5,967 bases of DNA from an uncultured Mycoplasma sp. (GTDB taxonomy: Bacteria > Bacillota_I > Bacilli_A > RF39 > UBA660). Each line of letters starts with the position of its first letter. The first letter of the stretch is position 1. Positions 1 to 4,799 of this stretch are shown in pieces. Location: positions 1-5,967 of the forward strand of contig CANDSI010000073.1 in assembly GCA_947388575.1 (NCBI GenBank), read 5' to 3'. The position numbers and the translations under genes were made by a program. The notes beneath the pieces are model-generated. The model did no database searches and was not told the origin of the DNA. It saw only the letters and a list, made by a program, of their open reading frames with translations.

Positions 1-572
1 CGTTTGGTTATAAAAATCTTAAATATACTATTTATAATATAATTTATTTATATATGACAAGTATAATTTTAGGAGGGTTTTTATATTATTTAAAAATAGA
101 GTTTAGTTATAGTAATAAAGGTTTTGTTTTTTATTATGAAGGACTAGCAATAAATTATATATTCTTGCTAATTATTTCACCATTAATTTTATATGTATTT
201 ATAAAAAGCATTAAAGCTTTAAAAGAGATAAAAAACTATTATTACAAAGTAAAAATTGTATTTTCTAACAATTATGAAATAACCTTATCAGGTTTTTTAG
301 ATACAGGCAATAAATTAATAGATCCTGTAACTAATAAGCCTATAATTCTAATAAATAAAAAGAAAACAAAAGGTAAGGTTCCAATTAGAAGTCCTATGTA
401 TATTCCATTCAACAGTTTAAATCATCATGGTTTACTTGAATGTATTAAGCCAAAATGCTTAGAAATAAATAATAAAGAATTAAAAAACTATTTAATTGGC
501 CTTAGTGACACATCATTTAAACTAAATGGAATTGAGTGCTTACTAAATTATAGAATATTGGAGGACTTATGA
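1..572 (+). CDS. spoIIGA: SpoIIGA, sporulation sigma-E factor-processing aspartic protease (5' end missing)
   Basis: SpoIIGA is the membrane-embedded aspartic protease that cleaves pro-sigma-E in the mother cell after asymmetric division. The reading frame is open from the window edge (first whole codon at base 3), so the ATG at 54 is internal and the gene's N-terminal membrane helices lie outside. Of the 189 visible residues, two hydrophobic segments (about bases 27-92 and 144-206) are the last membrane helices. The soluble protease domain follows. The catalytic motif reads GFLDTGNKLIDP, with Asp at 300-302, matching the family's (S/D)-G-N active-site pattern. Further family-like blocks are CIKPKCLEI, LIGLSDTSF and a C-terminal LLNYRIL, which line up with CVKP, LIGIS and IIHPKML in B. 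subtilis SpoIIGA as I recall it. The stop overlaps the sigE start (ATGA), so the two are translationally coupled. Family identity is secure; full length cannot be judged. Confidence 0.93.
   Translation, partial: FGYKNLKYTIYNIIYLYMTSIILGGFLYYLKIEFSYSNKGFVFYYEGLAINYIFLLIISPLILYVFIKSIKALKEIKNYYYKVKIVFSNNYEITLSGFLDTGNKLIDPVTNKPIILINKKKTKGKVPIRSPMYIPFNSLNHHGLLECIKPKCLEINNKELKNYLIGLSDTSFKLNGIECLLNYRILEDL
560..564 (+). promoter_or_regulatory. Ribosome binding site of sigE
   Basis: A GGAGG lies four bases before the ATG at 569, inside the last codons of spoIIGA. It fixes the sigE start. The only upstream in-frame codons before a TAG at 551-553 include no usual start codon. This matters because the start sets the length of the cleaved pro-sequence. 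Confidence 0.85.
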
Positions 573-1252
573 TTACAAAGATAATATTATGGTTAAAAAG
601 AAAATATAATGAATGTTTTTTTGTGGGAGCAACCGATAAATTACCACCACCACTAAATGAAATAGAAGAAAGAGAAGCGATAATAAAAGCAGGAAAAGGA
701 GATGAAAATGCTAAGAATAAATTAATTGAACATAACTTGAGACTTGTTGTATTCTTAGCTAAAAAATATGAAAATACAGGATATGATGTTGAAGATCTGG
801 TTAGTATAGGCTCGATCGGATTAATAAAAGGGATAAATACTTATAAACTAGACAAAAATATAAAACTTGCCACATATGCTTCTAGGTGCATATCAAACGA
901 AATATTAATGTTTCTTAGAAAGAACAAAAAAAGAAGAGGGGAAATTAGTTTTGAAGATGCCTTAAATTATGATTCAGAAGGTAATGAGCTTCACTTAGAA
1001 GATATATTAGGCACTGAAATAGATTATGTTCCTAACGAATATGAAAAAATTTTAAATAAGCAAATATTAGAAAGGGAGATAAATTCATTAGATATACGTG
1101 AAAAAGAAATAATGACTTTGAGATATGGTCTTAATAATACCGAAGAATTTACCCAAAAAGAAGTTGCTGAAAAGTTAGGCATCTCTCAAAGTTATATTTC
1201 TCGTATCGAAAAAAAGGTAATAAAAAGATTAAAGCAAACTATGAAAATATAG
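569..1252 (+). CDS. sigE: RNA polymerase sporulation sigma factor SigE (pro-sigma-E)
   Basis: This is the mother-cell-specific sigma factor of early sporulation, made as an inactive membrane-associated precursor and activated by SpoIIGA. The protein has 227 residues, against 239 in B. subtilis. Residues 1-17 form a short basic/hydrophobic pro-sequence (ITKIILWLKRKY), followed by the cleavage-region motif ECFFVGATDKLPPPL, equivalent to EVYYIGGSEALPPPL in B. subtilis. Region 2 (about 52-125) contains NLRLVV, the EDLVSIGSIGLIK core-binding segment and KLATYASRCISNEILMFLR for -10 recognition and melting. Region 4 (about 165-223) contains REKEIMTLRYGL and the helix-turn-helix TQKEVAEKLGISQSYISRIEK for -35 recognition. 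No stop or frameshift interrupts it. It overlaps spoIIGA by 4 bp, and its last codons form one arm of its terminator. The order spoIIGA-sigE is standard, but the sigG that usually follows is absent. The pro-sequence is about 10 residues shorter than in B. subtilis. Identity is very secure. Confidence 0.97.
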   Translation: MITKIILWLKRKYNECFFVGATDKLPPPLNEIEEREAIIKAGKGDENAKNKLIEHNLRLVVFLAKKYENTGYDVEDLVSIGSIGLIKGINTYKLDKNIKLATYASRCISNEILMFLRKNKKRRGEISFEDALNYDSEGNELHLEDILGTEIDYVPNEYEKILNKQILEREINSLDIREKEIMTLRYGLNNTEEFTQKEVAEKLGISQSYISRIEKKVIKRLKQTMKI

Positions 1253-1262
1253 TTTGCTTTTT
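1231..1262 (+). terminator. Intrinsic terminator of spoIIGA-sigE, overlapping the sigE 3' end
   Basis: A perfect 12-bp inverted repeat (arms 1231-1242, AAAGCAAACTAT, and 1249-1260) has a 6-base loop and ends in a short T run (1258-1262). The left arm and loop lie within the last codons of sigE, and the TAG stop sits in the right arm. A run of T on the opposite strand (complement of 1222-1226) might give weak function against minus-strand transcripts too. Confidence 0.85.
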
Positions 1263-1297
1263 AATGTTATTAGTAAATAATAATTTATAAAAAGTAT

Positions 1298-1323
1298 AAA
1301 AAATGATATCTTAATAGATATCA
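1298..1323 (-). terminator. Intrinsic terminator of recU-ponA
   Basis: Read on the minus strand, an 8-bp stem (arms 1316-1323 and 1304-1311, TGATATCT/AGATATCA) with a 4-base loop is followed directly by six T residues (complement of 1298-1303). It begins six bases after the ponA stop codon. The plus strand lacks a T run after it, so it appears to act in one direction. The stem is AT-rich and only moderately stable. Confidence 0.72.
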
Positions 1324-1329
1324 CTCTTA

Positions 1330-3924
1330 TTATTCTAATGGATTATCATCAGGATTATCTGGATTTTCAGTAGGACCACCATTATTTCCAATATTAGTAT
1401 CAAGACTTACACTAGCATTTATTTCAAGACCTGAACTCATATTGTTTTTAAATATACTATAAGCAGACTTAATAACAAAAGTATAATTAGTATTAGTACC
1501 AGTAGGAGTATAAACAAAATTAGTATTATTAGTGTAGCCTAAACTTATTAGTTCACCATTACTATCTTTTAGATATACTTGATATCCAAGAGTACCAATA
1601 TTAGTATTATTGTAATTTATATATTCATTATAATACTTTTCTTTATATCTTTCATAAGTTTTCCAATAATCCGCTTTATTAAAGTATGATTCTAAGTAAG
1701 AAGTATTAATCATATCAGGAGTATTAATACTATCCCAAGTTAAAGTAATAGTTCCTCCATTATAATTATATTTACCATTAGTAGGGTTAGTTAAATTATC
1801 AAATCTTGGTGATACTTCACTTGGTTCATAACCACTCATATAAATATCTGCAAGTCTCATATTATCAGGAGTATTAGCGCTAGCTAGCATTACTGGATAA
1901 GTATCTTTCTCTGTTGTTACGGACACTAAGCCCGAGGGTCTATCAAAAGTTGAATTTTTCTTATATATACCTCTTGTTAAAATACCCATCATAGTCTTTT
2001 TCATTGCATTACCGCTGGAACTTTGTAAATAAGGTTTTCCTTTGCCTAATGTGTCATATCCACACCACAAAGCTATAGAATAATCAGGGGAGTAGGTAAT
2101 TAACCAGTGATCTGGTTGTGGTTTATTTAAACCATTTGCAGCAGCTTGCTTTGAATCGTAAGTAGAAGTACCTGTTTTAGAAGCAATTTGTGTTCCACTA
2201 ACACCTATATTACCAGCACCACCACTAGTAGTAACTGATACTAACATATCAGTAATTAAATAAGCAGTCTGCTCGCTCATAACTTTAGTTTTTTCAACTT
2301 TATGAATATAAGGTTCACTAGAGGCACTTTCTAAATAAACAATCTTTGTAAAAGAATATGGTTTTATATAATATCCACCTCTACCAAAAGCAGCATAAGC
2401 AGCACTCATAGTAAGAGGATCAGCACAATCCACACCACCTATAGCAGCGGATTCGTGTAGGGTATTTCCATAATCAACACCTAAAGCATGAACAAAGTCA
2501 GCTATCTTATCTAGACCAACTTTATCTACCACTTGTTGAAAGGCTTGAACAGCAGGAATGTTTCTTGAATCTTGCAGTGCATAACGCATTGTAATAGCGC
2601 CCTTATATCCATGGTCATAGTTTTGGAAACCAGTTCCATTACTATAACTCCAAGGTTGATCAATAAATATTGTACTAGGACTACTATGTAAGTATTCTAT
2701 ATGAGGACCATAATCAAATATTGGTTTAGCAGTAGAACCCGGAGATCTTTTAATTCCTTTATCTGAATAATAGTTATCTTTTCCAACACCTCTATTAGTA
2801 CCATTAGGTCCATAATTTCTACCACCCGATAAAGCAGTAATAGAACCATCTTTTAAATCTGTGACAGCTAAACCAAATTGAACAGTTTCATCACGGAATT
2901 TGTAAGATTCACCTTTTTCTAATTGTCTTACTACTTTTTGTTGCTCAATATCTAAAGTAGTATATATAGCCATTGGCACATCGTAAGGATTATCACCAGT
3001 TTCTTCTTTAACTTGATATAATAAGAAAAACGCTCTATATTCACTTCCAGTATCATTTAAAGTATGTTCAGTAAGTAAACTTTCTACGGAAATAGATTCT
3101 GCAAATTCTTTTTCTTCTTCTGTAATATAACCATGTCTAACCATTAGATTTAAAACCACGCTTCTTCTTTGAGTAGCTTTTTCAGGGAAGCTATAAGGAT
3201 TAAAAGCATAAGGGTTATTAAATAAACCAACGAGTAAACTAGCTTCTGGTAAAGTTAAATCGGAAACGGATTTACCAAAGAAATATTGACTTCCTTGTTC
3301 TACACCATTTATTGATTCATACATACCAGAACCACTACCAAGCCATTGACTATTTAAATAAAACTCAATAATTTCTTCTTTAGTATAAACTGATTCTAAT
3401 TTAAAAACTGACATATAGATATCTCTAAATTTACGAAGGAAGCTTTCGATTTTATTTTCATTCTTTGTACCCTTAGTATAAGTATTTTTTATAACTTGCA
3501 TTGAAAGGGTAGAAGCACCACCAGCGTTTTTACCAGCAAGCTGACCTAGAGAAGCTTTAATAAAACGTGCTGCATCAACGCCATTATGTTGAAAAAATCT
3601 TGAATCTTCTGTTGCCACTAAAGCATCGATTAAAACTTGAGGCATATCTTGATAAGTAACAAGTTCAACATTTTGTTTTCCATAACGCGCAAGTTCTGTT
3701 GTACCATCTTTAGCATAAATAACTGTTGCTTCTTTATTATATAATTTATTTGGAACAAAGTCTGGTGAAGTCATAATAATATATAATGCAAAAGCTAAAA
3801 CTGCCGATGCACAAATAATCCCCATACTTATTAAAAATATAAGAATGATATTCTTTTTATTTTTTTTCTTTCTAGGTTTTTTTTCTTTAATAGTTTTCTT
3901 TTTCTTTAATTTAGGTATTTTCAT
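1330..3924 (-). CDS. ponA: Class A penicillin-binding protein PBP1 (bifunctional peptidoglycan glycosyltransferase/DD-transpeptidase)
   Basis: This enzyme polymerises lipid II into glycan strands and crosslinks the peptides on the outer face of the membrane. It has 864 residues. A very basic cytoplasmic tail (1-24) precedes one membrane anchor (about 25-51). The GT51 domain (about 65-280) shows ATEDSRFFQHNGVD with catalytic Glu106, GGASTLSMQVIKN (135-147), RKFRDIY...EEIIEFYLN (164-191) and LTLPEASLLVGL (223-234). The transpeptidase domain (about 345-655) has the intact triad: SxxK at 397-400 within RSPGSTAKP (Ser397 nucleophile), SRN at 453-455 and KTGT at 583-586. The tail resembles a fibronectin type III module (YNGGTITLTW, then GYQVYLK and NYTFVIKSAY) with a Tyr/Lys-rich insertion at about 731-775, ending in an Asn/Pro/Asp/Gly-rich stretch. 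The ATG has the ribosome site AAAGGAGTGG seven to nine bases upstream. It overlaps recU by 14 bp, as in the recU-ponA operon of B. subtilis. Confidence 0.95.
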   Translation of the reverse strand: MKIPKLKKKKTIKEKKPRKKKNKKNIILIFLISMGIICASAVLAFALYIIMTSPDFVPNKLYNKEATVIYAKDGTTELARYGKQNVELVTYQDMPQVLIDALVATEDSRFFQHNGVDAARFIKASLGQLAGKNAGGASTLSMQVIKNTYTKGTKNENKIESFLRKFRDIYMSVFKLESVYTKEEIIEFYLNSQWLGSGSGMYESINGVEQGSQYFFGKSVSDLTLPEASLLVGLFNNPYAFNPYSFPEKATQRRSVVLNLMVRHGYITEEEKEFAESISVESLLTEHTLNDTGSEYRAFFLLYQVKEETGDNPYDVPMAIYTTLDIEQQKVVRQLEKGESYKFRDETVQFGLAVTDLKDGSITALSGGRNYGPNGTNRGVGKDNYYSDKGIKRSPGSTAKPIFDYGPHIEYLHSSPSTIFIDQPWSYSNGTGFQNYDHGYKGAITMRYALQDSRNIPAVQAFQQVVDKVGLDKIADFVHALGVDYGNTLHESAAIGGVDCADPLTMSAAYAAFGRGGYYIKPYSFTKIVYLESASSEPYIHKVEKTKVMSEQTAYLITDMLVSVTTSGGAGNIGVSGTQIASKTGTSTYDSKQAAANGLNKPQPDHWLITYSPDYSIALWCGYDTLGKGKPYLQSSSGNAMKKTMMGILTRGIYKKNSTFDRPSGLVSVTTEKDTYPVMLASANTPDNMRLADIYMSGYEPSEVSPRFDNLTNPTNGKYNYNGGTITLTWDSINTPDMINTSYLESYFNKADYWKTYERYKEKYYNEYINYNNTNIGTLGYQVYLKDSNGELISLGYTNNTNFVYTPTGTNTNYTFVIKSAYSIFKNNMSSGLEINASVSLDTNIGNNGGPTENPDNPDDNPLE

Positions 3925-4486
3925 TAATTACCACTCCTTTAAAATATATATCTTCAATTCCTTTTAAATAATCTAAACCAATATGATATTTATAATTTAA
4001 TTTATAACCTTTTTCTAAAATAATATGATAGGGAATACTTTTTCTTGTATTAGTATTAATAAAATTCAATAAATCTTCACCTTTAAATATAAAGTATTCA
4101 CTATTCATACTAATAATTAAAAAAGCAAAACCCTTATGTCTAATAATTCTTTCTATATGTTTAATCTGATGATCATGAATATTACTAAGGGGAAAAGATG
4201 TTTTAGAATGACATTCTTTAGCATCAAATTCCACATATTTTCCCTTATAGATTCCATTATAATCAAGTGTTGATGGTTCTTTAAAATAAGCCTTATTAAT
4301 AACAGCTCCATTTTTATAATCAACATCTACAACTCCAATTGGAGTAGGTTTCTTATATATAATAGCCAAATCCATTTCTAAATAGTAATTACAAGCTTCA
4401 TTAATTATAGCTTCAAGGTCCATTCCTCTATTTTTATAATTAACAACTTGTTTATAATTCTTCTTGATGTTACCAGGATATTTCAA
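3911..4486 (-). CDS. recU: RecU, Holliday junction resolvase
   Basis: RecU is the Gram-positive resolvase that cleaves four-way DNA junctions in recombination and chromosome segregation. The protein has 191 residues, against about 206 in B. subtilis. Visible family blocks are NRGMDLE (19-25), AIIYKKPTPIGVVDV (41-55), AYFKEPSTLDYNGIYKGKYVEFDAKE (66-91), KTSFPLSNIHDHQIKH (95-110) and the central strand GFAFLIIS. The PD-(D/E)xK nuclease core is Asp75, Asp88 and Lys90. The motif is FDAKE, where B. subtilis has FEAKE, a conservative Glu-to-Asp change. The start is TTG: the frame has a TGA at 4495-4493 just upstream and no ATG before NRGM. The resulting N-terminus MKYPGN lines up with MIRYPNG of B. 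subtilis. The N-terminal arm before NRGM is about 11 residues shorter. It is first in an operon with ponA and overlaps it by 14 bp. Confidence 0.94.
   Translation of the reverse strand: MKYPGNIKKNYKQVVNYKNRGMDLEAIINEACNYYLEMDLAIIYKKPTPIGVVDVDYKNGAVINKAYFKEPSTLDYNGIYKGKYVEFDAKECHSKTSFPLSNIHDHQIKHIERIIRHKGFAFLIISMNSEYFIFKGEDLLNFINTNTRKSIPYHIILEKGYKLNYKYHIGLDYLKGIEDIYFKGVVINENT
3932..3940 (-). promoter_or_regulatory. Ribosome binding site of ponA
   Basis: The minus strand reads AAAGGAGTG upstream of the ATG at 3924. It lies inside the recU reading frame, which supports coupled expression of the two genes from one transcript while giving ponA its own strong initiation site. Confidence 0.8.
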
Positions 4487-4498
4487 TACAATTCACCC
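4484..4498 (-). promoter_or_regulatory. Ribosome binding site and TTG start codon of recU
   Basis: On the minus strand GGGTGA (4498-4493) stands six bases before TTG (4486-4484). The ATG at 4500-4498 is out of frame and meets TGA after five codons, and the recU frame itself has a TGA overlapping the ribosome site. TTG is therefore the best-supported start. The adjacent ATT at 4492-4490 is the only alternative and would be unusual. Confidence 0.7.
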
Positions 4499-4504
4499 AT
4501 AATC

Positions 4505-4533
4505 ATTATACTATAAATGATAATAAATTTCTA
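4505..4533 (-). promoter_or_regulatory. Candidate sigma-A-type promoter of recU-ponA
   Basis: On the minus strand a perfect TATAAT (4510-4505) is preceded, at 17-bp spacing, by TAGAAA (4533-4528), matching TTGACA at 4 of 6 positions. Transcription would begin near 4498-4500, leaving a leader of only about 12-15 bases, just enough to hold the ribosome site. In sequence this AT-rich a chance TATAAT is common, so position relative to the gene is the main support. Confidence 0.5.
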
Positions 4534-4600
4534 TATAAGCATTGTCTATTTACTTGTGATTTACAAGAAAGTTTTGTTATATTTTGTCGAACATAATGAA

Positions 4601-4612
4601 ATAAAGCTTTAT
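4601..4612. repeat. Perfect 12-bp palindrome between divergent genes
   Basis: ATAAAGCTTTAT is fully self-complementary with no spacer and so suits a dimeric DNA-binding protein better than an RNA hairpin. It overlaps a weak -10-like TATATT (4610-4615) that could serve the small ORF. I do not recognise it as the site of any known regulator. Confidence 0.35.
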
Positions 4613-4618
4613 ATTTGT

Positions 4619-4643
4619 TATGATAATCGTGGTGATTATTATG
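4619..4643 (+). promoter_or_regulatory. Hairpin enclosing the ribosome site and start codon of the small ORF
   Basis: Arms 4619-4628 and 4634-4643 pair over 10 positions, eight Watson-Crick (including the perfect ATAATC/GATTAT core) and two G-U, around the loop GTGGT. The Shine-Dalgarno-like GGTGAT (4631-4636) and the ATG at 4641 lie within it, so folding would limit initiation. As DNA the outer half-sites TGATAAT and ATTATTA resemble Fur-type half-sites, but with the wrong spacing (7 bases instead of 1). Confidence 0.4.
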
Positions 4644-4745
4644 AGAAATGAAAACCTAATAAACAATGTAATAAGAGATTTAGATGAACTAATATTAAAG
4701 TTTGATACAATCTATACCATTAAAAACATTCATACTCCTAAATAA
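4641..4745 (+). CDS. Possible small protein or leader peptide, 34 residues
   Basis: ATG at 4641 follows GGTGAT with a spacing of four bases and opens 34 codons ending TAA at 4743-4745; an in-frame ATG at 4620 would add seven hydrophobic residues. The product begins MRNENLINNVIRDLDELILK and is predicted amphipathic-helical in its first 20 residues (Leu/Ile spaced among Asp/Glu/Asn), ending NIHTPK. There is no signal peptide or Cys. I do not recognise it. It ends 54 bases before the ATG of the large downstream gene on the same strand, and its last codons contain a sequence complementary to that gene's ribosome site, so it could act as a translated leader. At this base composition a chance ORF of this size is quite possible; the good ribosome site is the main support. 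Confidence 0.42.
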   Translation: MRNENLINNVIRDLDELILKFDTIYTIKNIHTPK

Positions 4746-4748
4746 AAC

Positions 4749-4777
4749 TAGATAAATAAACTTTTTTATGCTATTAT
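4749..4777 (+). promoter_or_regulatory. Candidate extended -10 promoter of the right-end gene
   Basis: TGCTATTAT (4769-4777) is an extended -10 element, with TG in place and TATTAT matching TATAAT at 5 of 6. At 17-bp spacing TAGATA (4749-4754) matches TTGACA at 4 of 6. Transcription would start near 4783, just before the ribosome site, giving a very short leader like that proposed for recU. Confidence 0.45.
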
Positions 4778-4785
4778 AAAATGCT

Positions 4786-4794
4786 AAAGGAGTG
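4786..4794 (+). promoter_or_regulatory. Ribosome binding site of the right-end gene
   Basis: AAAGGAGTG lies five bases before the ATG at 4800, essentially the same sequence and spacing class as the ponA site. It fixes the start of a gene whose stop lies outside the window. Confidence 0.85.
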
Positions 4795-4799
4795 TTTAT

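Larger units (their letters stand above)
4487..4799. other. Divergent intergenic region between recU and the right-end gene
   Basis: This 313-bp stretch carries no long ORF. It holds the recU promoter candidate, three dyad symmetries (CTTGT-N5-ACAAG at 4553-4567, the perfect 12-bp palindrome ATAAAGCTTTAT at 4601-4612, and an imperfect hairpin at 4619-4643), a possible 34-codon ORF at 4641-4745 and a promoter candidate for the gene at 4800. No tRNA, rRNA, direct-repeat array or insertion-sequence end is visible. The dyads may serve as operators, but AT-rich DNA produces short palindromes easily. Confidence 0.6.

Noticed and set aside
54..56. ATG at 54 as the start of spoIIGA
   Set aside because: The frame is open back to the window edge and the upstream residues continue a membrane helix, so the true start lies outside. 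No ribosome site precedes this ATG.
4586..4601. CGAACATAATGAAA as a LexA/SOS box near recU
   Set aside because: Only the left half (CGAAC) fits the Bacillus-type CGAAC-N4-GTTCG pattern; the right half is absent.
4621..4642. TGATAAT...ATTATTA as a Fur box
   Set aside because: The half-sites are seven bases apart, where Fur/PerR boxes have one, and no iron or peroxide genes are nearby.
4741..4772. AATAAAA...TTTTTTAT as a terminator after the small ORF
   Set aside because: Pairing is only A-T over about six positions with a long loop and no GC clamp; it would not form a stable hairpin.
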